Assembly: GCF_004792685.1 (NCBI RefSeq)
Contig: NZ_SRXT01000004.1
Coordinates: 372,001-436,000, forward strand
Length of the DNA: 64,000 bases
Source: Sphingomonas gei
GTDB lineage: Bacteria; Pseudomonadota; Alphaproteobacteria; Sphingomonadales; Sphingomonadaceae
Reading direction: 5' to 3'
Shown: positions 9,273-17,810 of the stretch, one piece after another
How positions within the stretch are numbered: the first letter of the stretch is position 1
How the letters are laid out: the number at the start of each line of letters is the position of its first letter
The notes under the pieces: model-generated
What the model saw: only the letters and a program-made list of their open reading frames with translations
Told to the model about the DNA's origin: nothing
The model's database searches: none
Position numbers and translations under genes: made by a program

Positions 9273-10480
9273 CCCGCGTCGGGCAGCAGCGCCGCGTTCC
9301 GCTCGCATACGCTGCCGGCGGACGGCTTGCCGAGCCCGAGCTTGCGCCGGACGAGGAGCCATGCCGTGCGGGCCGGCCCGACGAGATCGGTCGTCAGCCG
9401 CCGGAGTGCTGCAGCCTCGCCGGGGACCCGGCTCTTGAGTTGCCACAGCGCGCCGGCGATCATCGCCTCGACGACTTGCCTGCCAATCTCGCGCTGCGTG
9501 GCGAGTGCCTTCAGCCGCGGCAGAATTTCGGGGGCGAACGCGCCGGGAAAGCCGTGCTTGCCGTTGAGGATGCGCCCCGCAATCTCGACTTCGACGGCGG
9601 TCAGCGGTGTGCCCTGCGCAGCGGCGGCAGCGGCTTCGAGATCGTCGACCGCGCCCTCCCACAGATCGTGCCGGGCGTTGATGCAGGCGCGCTGGAGCAG
9701 CGCCGCACGGCGCAGCACCAGGGGCTCGCTGCCTTCGAGCAGCCCTTCATAGCCCTGGATCGGCAGCCGCGCGTGGAGCGTGCCGAAGATGCGCCGATCC
9801 CATTCGCGCCAGACCTGGTCGGATGCCGAGGCGGCGTGGAGCGCGCTGGCCGGGCCGCGCGCGCCCTCATGCTTGCGCTGGTCGAAGATGTAGCGGTCGA
9901 GATAGGCGGCGGGCACCGCCAATGCGAGCCGCACGAACATCTCGTAGTCGAGCGAGCGGAGCATCGTCTCGTCGAACGGGCCGACCTTTTCATAGGCCGA
10001 GCGGCGAACCAAAGCGGCGTTCTGCATCACGAACGCATCCTCGAGGATGTGCCGGACCAGCGATCCCGAGCCGAGGTCGGGCCAATAGCCGGTGCCGAGG
10101 TCGTTCCACTTGCCCGACGCGTCGGTGGTGAAGCGCGAATAGCGGCCAAAGGCGAAGCCTGCATTGCGCGTCTCCAGCGTTGCGAGCAGCGGCGCGACCG
10201 TATCCGGCCGCAACACGTCGTCATCGTCGCAGATCATCACGAATTCGCCGTCGGTGCGCGCCATGCCGCGATTGAGCGCGACCGACTTGCCGGCATTGTC
10301 CTGGCGAACATAGCCGACGCCTACAATCCCCGCGACGATCGCGGGGGTGTCGTCGGTCGAGCCGTCGTCGATCACCAGCAATTCGTCCGCCGGGCCCATC
10401 TGCGCGCGCACGGCGTGGATCGATTCGGCGATATAGGCGGCCCGATTGAACGTGGGCAGCAGGAAGCTGATGCGAGTCAA
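9269..10480 (-). CDS. Family 2 glycosyltransferase
   Basis: A 403-residue protein. The GT2 fold occupies about residues 1-240: ISFLLPTFNRAAYI, ELLVIDDGSTDDTP, GKSVALNRGMARTDG and the DxD-type motif FVMICDDDDVLRPD. The last 150 residues are helical and unrecognised. It probably adds a sugar to the lipid-linked EPS repeat. It starts with TTG at 10480 (MTRISFLLP), with GAGGTAA upstream. It lies 39 bases downstream of the next glycosyltransferase on the same strand. Confidence 0.87.
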   Translation of the reverse strand: MTRISFLLPTFNRAAYIAESIHAVRAQMGPADELLVIDDGSTDDTPAIVAGIVGVGYVRQDNAGKSVALNRGMARTDGEFVMICDDDDVLRPDTVAPLLATLETRNAGFAFGRYSRFTTDASGKWNDLGTGYWPDLGSGSLVRHILEDAFVMQNAALVRRSAYEKVGPFDETMLRSLDYEMFVRLALAVPAAYLDRYIFDQRKHEGARGPASALHAASASDQVWREWDRRIFGTLHARLPIQGYEGLLEGSEPLVLRRAALLQRACINARHDLWEGAVDDLEAAAAAAQGTPLTAVEVEIAGRILNGKHGFPGAFAPEILPRLKALATQREIGRQVVEAMIAGALWQLKSRVPGEAAALRRLTTDLVGPARTAWLLVRRKLGLGKPSAGSVCERNAALLPDAG

Positions 10481-10519
10481 CGCGTTACCTCATGTGATCC
10501 GCGCGTGGGGGAACGCGAA

Positions 10520-11377
10520 CTAGAGCGGGAAGGGGCCATAGACCGCCTCCATCGCCTGGATCTGGCGATCGTTCCCGTCGCGCTCGATATTGTCGACGCG
10601 CAGGCCGGCCTGTTGGCTCGCCGGCCATTCGATGAAGTCGATCCACCCGTCGACCCGGCGATGACGCATACCCTGGCGACGCGCCATCCAGTAAAACCAG
10701 ATATCGTCGCCTTGCGGGCACAGCGCAGTGAATTGCGCGCGATCGCGCACGTCGGGGTGAAGGCTGCCGGGCGGATAGAGCACGCCGCCGATCCCAGTGG
10801 GGAAGAGCGCGGTGCCCGGCTCGGCCTCGGTGCGCGCAGTTGCCATTTCCCATTCGCGATAGGGCAGCACGCCCGATGCGGAGGCCCGCGCGAGATGCGC
10901 GCGCCAACCGATCACGCTCGGGCGCAGGGGATCATGCGCCCCGACGAGCCCGGCGAGCCAGTCTGGCGGGTAATACACGTCGTCGTCGGCGGTGACGTGT
11001 ATGGCCTCGGGCCATTGCGTCAGCGCGGGGATGAGCTTCTTGTACGAGCGCAGATCGTCGCAGCTCCGGACCTCGAGGCCGTGCGACTCGAGCTGCCGCA
11101 CCGCGTCGGGAAGTACTTCCACGTCCTGGTGCGCAAGCCAGAGGATCGTGCGGTCGGCGGCGAGCGATTGGTCCAGCAGGCTGCGCAATGTCGGCGCGAG
11201 CGTCGGGTAGCGTGCGGGATAGGAAGTGAGGTTGACGATCAGCGGCGTTGCGAGCCCGTGTGGGCGACGCTGTGCGATGGTCGGGAAGGCGGCTACGGCC
11301 GCGTGTGCCGCGCGGTCGAGACGCGCGCGCTGCCTTCGCTTCAGCCATAAGCGGATACGCCACGCGCCCAACATCAT
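10520..11377 (-). CDS. Putative glycosyltransferase (GT-A-like)
   Basis: A 285-residue protein. PLIVNLTSYPARYPTLAPTL, then LWLAHQD, RSYKKLIPAL and the DxD-type motif VTADDDVYYPPDWL resemble GT-A glycosyltransferases found in capsule and LPS clusters. GDDIWFYWMA later in the chain resembles an acid-base/donor site motif. Start set at the first of two ATG codons at 11377-11372, after GGGAG; a longer form from 11404 or 11446 is possible. It probably works with the neighbouring GT2 gene. Sugar specificity is not visible. Confidence 0.75.
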   Translation of the reverse strand: MMLGAWRIRLWLKRRQRARLDRAAHAAVAAFPTIAQRRPHGLATPLIVNLTSYPARYPTLAPTLRSLLDQSLAADRTILWLAHQDVEVLPDAVRQLESHGLEVRSCDDLRSYKKLIPALTQWPEAIHVTADDDVYYPPDWLAGLVGAHDPLRPSVIGWRAHLARASASGVLPYREWEMATARTEAEPGTALFPTGIGGVLYPPGSLHPDVRDRAQFTALCPQGDDIWFYWMARRQGMRHRRVDGWIDFIEWPASQQAGLRVDNIERDGNDRQIQAMEAVYGPFPL

Positions 11378-11430
11378 CGCACTCCCATCCGCCGCCCCTC
11401 GCATTGTGTAGCAATATCGGTCAATGATGA

Positions 11431-11445
11431 TGTTGCGTTGCAACA
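11431..11445. promoter_or_regulatory. Inverted repeat TGTTGC-GTT-GCAACA before wzx
   Basis: A perfect 6-base inverted repeat with a 3-base spacer lies in the divergent gap between the glycosyltransferase at 10520 and the flippase at 11522. Its right part, TGCGTTGCAACA, is found again letter for letter at 23687-23698 in front of the second acylation module. A transcription-factor operator is likely but unproven. Confidence 0.4.
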
Positions 11446-11521
11446 ATCGGGCTCGCGTGGCGCGACTGTCCCGGCTAAGGGTGGCGCGATTTCCTGTCCT
11501 GGTTTCGGGCCCTTACCTTAT

Positions 11522-13033
11522 ATGAGTTCTTCCCCGCCAGGCGAGACCGAGCCTTCCTTTGGCCGAAAGGCCGCGAACAGCGCCGTTTTTCTGGGTGTGA
11601 CGCAAGTCGTGCGGCTGGTCCTCACCGTGCTTTCGACGGTCGTCATCTCGCGGCTGCTTTCGCCCGACGATTACGGTGTGATGGCGATGGCGGCGCCGGT
11701 GGTCGGCTTCATCGTCCTGTTTCAGGACCTCGGCCTCGGATCGGCGACGATTCAGGCGCGGACGATGAGCCCCGGCCAGTCGAACGGCCTGTTCTGGATC
11801 AACATGGCGGCTTCCGCAGCGATCTTCTTCGCGTTGCTGCTCTGCGCGCCGCTGGCGGCGTGGTTCTATGGCGACGTTCGTGCGGGTTACGTGACTGCCG
11901 CGAGCGCGGTCGGGGTGCTGCTGTCGGGAACCGCGCTTCAGCACAGCGCGCTGCTCAATCGCGACATGCGCTTTGGCGTGCTCAGCGCGATCGACATCGC
12001 CAATGCCGTGGTGACCTTTCTCGGCGCGCTGATCGCCGCCTATCTGCTGCGCAATTATTGGGCCCTGTGGATCGGGACGATGGCAGGGACTCTCGTGCAG
12101 GTGGTGCTGACCTGGACAGTCACGCCGTGGCGGCCGAGCTGGAAGATCACGCTGGCGGGCACCGGGCAGATGGCGCGCTTCGGCGGCAATCTCACCGGGT
12201 TCAATGTGCTCAACTATATCGGGCGCAACGCCGACAACGTGCTGATCGCGAAGTTCGCGGGGAGCATCGCGCTGGGCCTTTATGATCGCAGCTTCAAGCT
12301 GATGATGCTCCCGCTCCAGACGATCAACGGCCCGCTCGGGCGGCTGATGCTGCCGATTCTCAGCCGCCTGCGCGACGAGCCGGAGCGCTATCGCCGCTCG
12401 TTCCTGCTTTCGGTCCGCGCGATCCTGCTGGTGGCGACGCCGGGGATCACCGTCGCGGTCGCGACGAGCGATCGGCTGATGATCTTCCTGCTCGGCGATA
12501 CCTGGGCGGCGGCGGGGCCGATCTTCTTCTGGCTCGGACTGGCGAGCCTGCTCCAGCCGGTCTCCAACGCGACGGGCTGGCTGTTCATCAGCAGCGGGCG
12601 CGGCCGTGAGATGCTCCGCTGGGGGGTGGTTTCGACGGCGACGACGCTGATCGCGATCGCGATCGGGCTGCGTTGGGGTGTCGAGGGCGTGGCGACGAGC
12701 CTGTTCATCGTGCTGCTGCTGCGCACGCCTTTGCTCAACGCCTATTGCGTGCAGGGCACCAGCGTGCGGACGCGGGACCTGTATCTGGTGATGCTCGAGC
12801 CGGGGCTGGGCGCAGTCGCCGCAGCGCTGCTGGTCCACGCGATCGGCGGGATGATGTCGACCCCCGTTCTGCTCTGCGTCGCGATGCCGCTGGCGTATGC
12901 GCTCGGGCTGCTCGCGCACCTGCTGACCAAGCCGGGCCGCGCGCTGCTCGCCACGATGTTCGAAATGGCTGCGGGCCTGGTCGCGTCCGCGATGCAGCGC
13001 GTGCGACCGCGCGGGGCGCCGGCGCAGCCGTGA
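11522..13033 (+). CDS. Wzx-type polysaccharide flippase
   Basis: A 503-residue inner-membrane protein with about 12-14 TM segments, of the oligosaccharide flippase (MOP) family. The N-terminus GRKAANSAVFLGVTQVVR and VISRLLSPDDYGVMAMA are characteristic. It moves undecaprenyl-diphosphate-linked EPS repeat units from the cytosolic to the periplasmic face. The start at 11522 is the ATG directly before the family similarity. It is first in a five-gene operon (flippase, ligase-carrier, acyltransferase, GT4, GT2) in which every junction is a 4-base stop/start overlap. Confidence 0.9.
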   Translation: MSSSPPGETEPSFGRKAANSAVFLGVTQVVRLVLTVLSTVVISRLLSPDDYGVMAMAAPVVGFIVLFQDLGLGSATIQARTMSPGQSNGLFWINMAASAAIFFALLLCAPLAAWFYGDVRAGYVTAASAVGVLLSGTALQHSALLNRDMRFGVLSAIDIANAVVTFLGALIAAYLLRNYWALWIGTMAGTLVQVVLTWTVTPWRPSWKITLAGTGQMARFGGNLTGFNVLNYIGRNADNVLIAKFAGSIALGLYDRSFKLMMLPLQTINGPLGRLMLPILSRLRDEPERYRRSFLLSVRAILLVATPGITVAVATSDRLMIFLLGDTWAAAGPIFFWLGLASLLQPVSNATGWLFISSGRGREMLRWGVVSTATTLIAIAIGLRWGVEGVATSLFIVLLLRTPLLNAYCVQGTSVRTRDLYLVMLEPGLGAVAAALLVHAIGGMMSTPVLLCVAMPLAYALGLLAHLLTKPGRALLATMFEMAAGLVASAMQRVRPRGAPAQP

Positions 13034-14706
13034 GTCGCGCGACGCTGACGCCGCTCGGGGATCTGCGCACGCATGGTGGGCGGCCCGCGCTGTTCGAAGG
13101 CGATCGGACCTGCAGCTATGCCGAACTGGCCGATTTGGTCGAGGCGGCGGCGGCATCGCGCGGCGCAGAGCGCGAGCTGATATTCCTCGAGGCGCGCAAC
13201 GAGATCGCGTCGATCGTCGAATATCTCGCCTGTCTCGGACGCGAGGATCCGGTCTTTCTGTTCGCTGCGGACCAGACCGGGCTGAGCGACCTGATCACGC
13301 GCTACGCGCCCGATCGCGTGATCGCCTGGACGCCGCTCGATCACGCTGTGCCGGAGAGAGCAGAGCGCCCGCTCGCGCCCTCGCTCGCCGTGTTGCTGTC
13401 GACGTCGGGCACCACCGGATCGCCCAAGCTGGTCAAGCTCTCGGGCGATGCGCTCGGCGCCAATGCGCAAGCGATTGCGCAGTATCTCGGCCTCGGCCCC
13501 GACGACCGGGCGATGACCAGCCTCAAATATAATTATTCGTTCGGCATGTCGGTGATCAATTCGCATCTCGCCGTGGGCGCCGCATTGATCCTCACCGACG
13601 AATCGGTGACCAATCCCGGTTTCTGGGAACAGGCTCGGCGGCATGAGGCGACGAACTTCTCCGGCGTGCCCTACAGTTTCGAGATGCTCGCCCGCCAGGG
13701 CGATGGCTGGGCGGGCCTCGACACGCTGCGGCACGTCGCGCAGGCCGGCGGGCGGCTCGAACCCGCGTTGGTCCGCCATTTCGCGGCACTGGGTGCCGAA
13801 CGCGGCTGGCGGTTCTTCGTGATGTACGGCCAGACCGAGGCGGCGCCGCGCATGGCGTGGCTGCCCCCCGAACGCGCCGCCACGCACGCCGATCATATCG
13901 GTCGGCCGATCCCCGGCGGCGCCTTCGACCTGGTCGATGGCGAGGGCCGGACGGTCGCGGGCGAAGGCGAGGGCGAACTGATCTTCCGCGGCCCCAGCGT
14001 CATGATGGGCTATGCGACCGGGCGGGGAGATCTGGCGCTCGAAACGCGGCTCGATCGGCTCGCAACCGGCGATATCGCCCGGCGCGACGCCGACGGGTTC
14101 TATCGCATCGTTGGCCGTGTTGCGCGGTTCGTGAAGCCGTTCGGGCTGCGGATCAATCTCGACGAGGTCCAGGCCGATGCCCGCGCGATGCTCGCCGACG
14201 CGGTGGCGACCGGCGACGATGTGGGGCTAATCATCGTGACGGAGAGCGGCGATGCGGCGGCGCGCGCGGCGCTGCACGCGCAGCTTTGTGATCGCTACAA
14301 GCTGCCGCCGCACAGCGTGACGGTGATCGCGCTCGATGCGATTCCACGGTTGTCGAGCGGCAAAATCGACTATCGCCGCATCCTCGAGGACGCGCGCGGC
14401 GCACCCGCCGCCGGCCGGCGGAGCGTGGTCGACATCTTCACTTCGCCGGCTTTCTACCGCCGCGCCTGGGCCGAGGGGCTGGCGATTCTCGGCATGGGCA
14501 AGCCGGGCTGGAACAGCGTGGCCGAGATCTTCGCGATGTTCGTCGGCGGCTATGTCGCGGGCGGGCAGGGCAGCTTCCGGGCGCTCGGCGGCGATTCGCT
14601 CAGCTACATCCAGGTCGCGCTCGCGCTCGAGGACCATCTTGGCCATCTGCCCGAAGGCTGGGAGGGAATGGCGCTGGGTGACCTCGAGCAAGCGAGGTTT
14701 CGATGA
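13030..14706 (+). CDS. AMP-forming acyl/amino-acid ligase fused to a carrier domain (A-T)
   Basis: A 558-residue protein. The adenylation domain carries STSGTTGSPK (about 124-133), MYGQTEAAPRM (about 265), GDIARRDADGFYRIVGR (about 347) and the catalytic lysine in SSGKIDYRR (about K444). A carrier domain follows with GGDSLSYIQ; Ser523 is the expected phosphopantetheine site. The order is that of an NRPS A-T module or of DltA plus DltC in one chain. It should activate a carboxylic acid with ATP and load it on its own carrier; the substrate is not predicted. GTG start overlaps the flippase stop (GTGA), and the acyltransferase gene follows with ATGA overlap. A homologous fused gene starts at 23908. 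Confidence 0.85.
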   Translation: MSRATLTPLGDLRTHGGRPALFEGDRTCSYAELADLVEAAAASRGAERELIFLEARNEIASIVEYLACLGREDPVFLFAADQTGLSDLITRYAPDRVIAWTPLDHAVPERAERPLAPSLAVLLSTSGTTGSPKLVKLSGDALGANAQAIAQYLGLGPDDRAMTSLKYNYSFGMSVINSHLAVGAALILTDESVTNPGFWEQARRHEATNFSGVPYSFEMLARQGDGWAGLDTLRHVAQAGGRLEPALVRHFAALGAERGWRFFVMYGQTEAAPRMAWLPPERAATHADHIGRPIPGGAFDLVDGEGRTVAGEGEGELIFRGPSVMMGYATGRGDLALETRLDRLATGDIARRDADGFYRIVGRVARFVKPFGLRINLDEVQADARAMLADAVATGDDVGLIIVTESGDAAARAALHAQLCDRYKLPPHSVTVIALDAIPRLSSGKIDYRRILEDARGAPAAGRRSVVDIFTSPAFYRRAWAEGLAILGMGKPGWNSVAEIFAMFVGGYVAGGQGSFRALGGDSLSYIQVALALEDHLGHLPEGWEGMALGDLEQARFR

Positions 14707-15707
14707 AGCACTTCGCCCGCATGTCGGTCGAGACCGAGACGGTACTCCGCGCGCTCGCCATTGCCGCGATCGTGTTCAACCACGCGCATCCGGTGCAGAA
14801 CGAGACCGGTTTCGGGATGGGGGGTGGGCTGACCTTCCTCATCTTGCTCTCGGGCTTCAATCTCGCGCGCTATTCGTTCCACGGCGCCACCTCGCAGGCA
14901 TTCCGGCGATCGTGCCTGATGCTGGCATGGCGAGTCGCCTGGCCGACGCTCCTGATCGTGTTGCTCGACTGGCTGGTCACCGGCCATGAACCCGCGCCGG
15001 GATATCTACTATTCTACAGCAACTGGTTCACCTGGCACCACCCCGAGCTTCTGCAGATCTGGTATCCGCAGGTGCTGATCGGGCTGTTGCTGCTTTTCTG
15101 GCTGATCTTCCACATCGAGCCGCTGGCGCGTCTGGTCCACGCCAGGCCGTTCGAGGCGTTTCTGGTCGCGTTCGTCGCCGCGCTGGCGATCCGCGCCATC
15201 GCTCCCGAATGGCTCGAGCCCGCGGAGTCGCGCGGCCGGCTGCTGCATTTCTACGCGTGGAACTTCCTGCTCGGGATGCTCGCTTATTCGGCGCTTCATG
15301 CCGGTTCGGGGAAGTGGCCGATCGTGCGCCGCCTCGCGGTGGTGGCATGCGCGGCGGCCGGGGCGCTGGTCGCGTTCGGGCCGGCCAAATCGGATTTCTG
15401 GTGGCTCTGCGCGGCGACTGCGATCTGGGTGACGGTGCCGCGCATGTCGCTCCCGCGGCCGATCGGCCAGGCGGTGCGCGTGATCAGCCAGGCGGCGTTC
15501 ACGGTGTTCCTGCTCCATTTGTTCTTCCTCTATCTGTGGCGCCACGCGTTGCTGCCCGACCAGCCCATCCCGCAGTTCCTTTTCGCGCTCGGCGGAAGCG
15601 TCGCCGCCTGGGTGGTGATGACTGCATTCAGCCGCGCGTTTCGCGCCGAACGCAGTGCCTCGTCCGCGTCCAATTCCTCGTCCGGGCTCCAGGAGGCCGT
15701 TGCTTGA
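14703..15707 (+). CDS. Membrane acyltransferase paired with the A-T ligase
   Basis: A 334-residue polytopic protein (about 9-10 TM) resembling acyltransferase-3. Instead of the usual LDGLRG motif it begins ETVLRALAIAAIVFNHAHP, followed by GGLTFLILLSGFNLARY and a C-terminal AAFTVFLLHLFFLYLW. The same features (VLVRAIAILLVVLDHAW, GQNFARF, YIYMCHPF) occur in the C-terminal third of the fused protein at 23908, so the two are homologous. It most likely takes the acyl group from the carrier encoded just upstream and transfers it to a sugar at the membrane (inference). ATGA overlap at 14703-14706 couples the genes. Confidence 0.8.
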   Translation: MKHFARMSVETETVLRALAIAAIVFNHAHPVQNETGFGMGGGLTFLILLSGFNLARYSFHGATSQAFRRSCLMLAWRVAWPTLLIVLLDWLVTGHEPAPGYLLFYSNWFTWHHPELLQIWYPQVLIGLLLLFWLIFHIEPLARLVHARPFEAFLVAFVAALAIRAIAPEWLEPAESRGRLLHFYAWNFLLGMLAYSALHAGSGKWPIVRRLAVVACAAAGALVAFGPAKSDFWWLCAATAIWVTVPRMSLPRPIGQAVRVISQAAFTVFLLHLFFLYLWRHALLPDQPIPQFLFALGGSVAAWVVMTAFSRAFRAERSASSASNSSSGLQEAVA

Positions 15708-16819
15708 AGCTGCTCTATATAGTTCACGACCTTCACGATTCGGCGGTGATCCGTCGGGTGCAGATGTTCCGTGCGGCGGAGGTGGACGTCGTGGTCGCCG
15801 GTTTCCGTCGACGCGACGCGGTCCCCGCCGATGTCGCGGGCGCGCCGGTGATCGACCTCGGGCGGACGCAGGATGCGCGCTTCGTCCAGCGCGTGGCCGC
15901 AGTGCTCCGCAATATCGCATTGCCCGGCCGGCTGCTTGCCGCCGCGCAGGGCTGCGACGTGATCGTTGGACGCAATCTCGAGGCACTGGCCTTGGCGCTG
16001 CGTGCCCGCAAGGCGGCGCCGCGCGCCCGGATCGTCTACGAATGCCTCGATATTCACCGGCTGCTGCTGGGAAGCTCGTGGCCGGCGCGGCTGCTCCAGG
16101 CGATCGAGGCGTGGATGCTCGTGCGTGTCGATCTGGTCCTGACTTCGTCGCCGGCATTCGAACGCGACTATTTCGCGCACCGGCCGACGCTTCACGCCCC
16201 GGTGCTGCTGCTGGAGAACAAGCTGTTCGTGCTCGACGGCGCGCCGCCGCAGCCGCTTGTCCCGTCGTCCGGCCCACCCTGGGTAATCGCGTGGTTCGGA
16301 ATGCTGCGTTGTGCGCGGACCTTCGACATCCTCGCGGCGCTGGCGGCGAGACATGCGGGACGGATCGAAGTCCATATCGCGGGGCGCCCGTCGCCCGCGG
16401 TGTTCGACGATTTCGAGGTGCGCGTCGCCGCGGCGCCGCACCTGCGCTATCTCGGGCCCTATGCCGCCGAGGATCTGCCTCGGTTCTACCAGCCCTGTCA
16501 TTTCGCCTGGGCGATCGATTATTTCGAAGAAGGGCTCAACTCGAAATGGCTGCTGCCCAATCGGCTGTACGAGGCGGCGAGCTTTGGCGTGGTGCCGATC
16601 GCGCTTCGCTCGGTCGAAACGGGCAAATGGCTCGATTCGCATAATGCGGGGCTGACGATCGATGATGGACTGGAAGCGCTGGCTGCGCTCGGTACGCTGT
16701 CGCAAGCGGACTATGCGACACTTCGCGCTGCGGTGACGGCACTCGATCCGGGCGATCTCACTGCGACGATCGCGGACTGCCGCGCGCTTCGAGTAGCACT
16801 CGAAGGAAAAAGCGCGTGA
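15704..16819 (+). CDS. Glycosyltransferase, group 1 (GT4-like)
   Basis: A 371-residue GT-B-type enzyme. The N-terminus LKLLYIVHDLHDSAVIRRVQ and the C-terminal donor-site region NRLYEAASFGVVPIAL fit the GT4-like superfamily; YLGPYAAEDLPRFYQPCHFA precedes it. It should add a sugar to the lipid-linked EPS repeat in the cytosol. The start is TTG at 15704, which overlaps the acyltransferase stop as TTGA and has a full AGGAGG site seven bases upstream, so the non-ATG start is well supported. The next gene overlaps by GTGA. Confidence 0.85.
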   Translation: MKLLYIVHDLHDSAVIRRVQMFRAAEVDVVVAGFRRRDAVPADVAGAPVIDLGRTQDARFVQRVAAVLRNIALPGRLLAAAQGCDVIVGRNLEALALALRARKAAPRARIVYECLDIHRLLLGSSWPARLLQAIEAWMLVRVDLVLTSSPAFERDYFAHRPTLHAPVLLLENKLFVLDGAPPQPLVPSSGPPWVIAWFGMLRCARTFDILAALAARHAGRIEVHIAGRPSPAVFDDFEVRVAAAPHLRYLGPYAAEDLPRFYQPCHFAWAIDYFEEGLNSKWLLPNRLYEAASFGVVPIALRSVETGKWLDSHNAGLTIDDGLEALAALGTLSQADYATLRAAVTALDPGDLTATIADCRALRVALEGKSA

Positions 16820-17805
16820 GCGGCGCGCTGGTCGTCGTCCCCACGCTCAACGAGCAGGAGCATATCGGTGCGCTGCTGGGTCAGCTGCGCGCCGATCCGG
16901 CTGCGCTGCGGATCGTCGTCGCCGATGGCGGCAGCACCGACGACACGCGGCGCATCGTCGCCGAACACGCCGCAGCCGATTCGCGAGTCATGCTGCTCGA
17001 CAATCCAGATCGGATCCAGAGCGCGGGAATCAACGATGCCGTCGCGCGCTTCGGCGATACGGCGCGCTGGCTGGTGCGCGTCGATGCGCATTGCCTGTAT
17101 CCCGACGATTATGCCGGCGGTCTCGTTGCCACTGCCGAGGCGGTGGGCGCGGTTTCGGTGGTCGTGCCGATGCAGACGCGCGGGGTACATTGCTTCCAGA
17201 TCGCCTGCGCCGCGGCGCAGAATTCGGTGCTCGGCACCGGTGGCTCGGCCCATCGCCATGTCGGCCACGGCCAATTCGTCGAGCACGGCCATCATGCGCT
17301 GATGGACATCGCCGCGTTCCGCGGGGCGGGAGGATATAATCAGGCGATGTCGCATAATGAGGATGCCGAGCTCGATCACCGGCTCGGCACGATCGGGCGG
17401 ATCTGGCTCGAACCGGCGCACGCGATCACTTATTTCCCGCGCCGCGACATGCGCGGGCTTTGGCGCCAGTATCGCGGCTATGGCAAAGGCCGCGCGCAGA
17501 CGATCGCGCTGCACAGGATGCGGCCGCGGCTTCGCCAACTCATTCCCCTGGCGCCGCCGTTGGCGCTGCTGCTCGCACTCGGTTCGCCCTGGCTGCCGAT
17601 ATTGGCGGTCCCGGCGCTCGCCTGGGCACTGCTCTGCCTTGTCGCCGGTATTGCCATCGGAGCGCGCCAGCGCTCGCGATGCGCGATGCTGGCCGGCGTC
17701 GCGGCGATGATCATGCATGCCGCCTGGGGTACCGGTTTCCTGGCGCAGTGGCTGTTCGGCAGGACGCCCGCCGCCATTGCGGTGCGTTCACTCCCTCAGG
17801 GCTGA
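16816..17805 (+). CDS. Family 2 glycosyltransferase with C-terminal membrane segments (ExoA-like)
   Basis: A 329-residue protein. The GT2 part (about 1-245) shows LVVVPTLNEQEHIGALL, IVVADGGSTDDTRRIV and the metal-site region VRVDAHCLYPDDY; GGSAHR and SHNEDAELDHRL follow. Three hydrophobic segments (about 245-315) anchor it to the inner membrane. The layout matches ExoA-type beta-glucosyl/galactosyl transferases of succinoglycan clusters; the sugar here is unknown. GTG start overlaps the GT4 stop. It ends the five-gene wzx operon and meets the convergent acyltransferase five bases later. Confidence 0.87.
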   Translation: MSGALVVVPTLNEQEHIGALLGQLRADPAALRIVVADGGSTDDTRRIVAEHAAADSRVMLLDNPDRIQSAGINDAVARFGDTARWLVRVDAHCLYPDDYAGGLVATAEAVGAVSVVVPMQTRGVHCFQIACAAAQNSVLGTGGSAHRHVGHGQFVEHGHHALMDIAAFRGAGGYNQAMSHNEDAELDHRLGTIGRIWLEPAHAITYFPRRDMRGLWRQYRGYGKGRAQTIALHRMRPRLRQLIPLAPPLALLLALGSPWLPILAVPALAWALLCLVAGIAIGARQRSRCAMLAGVAAMIMHAAWGTGFLAQWLFGRTPAAIAVRSLPQG

Positions 17806-17810
17806 CCAGG

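Noticed and set aside
9044..11350. 768-codon plus-strand frame across two minus-strand glycosyltransferases
   Set aside because: It spans several real genes on the other strand and has no recognisable motifs.
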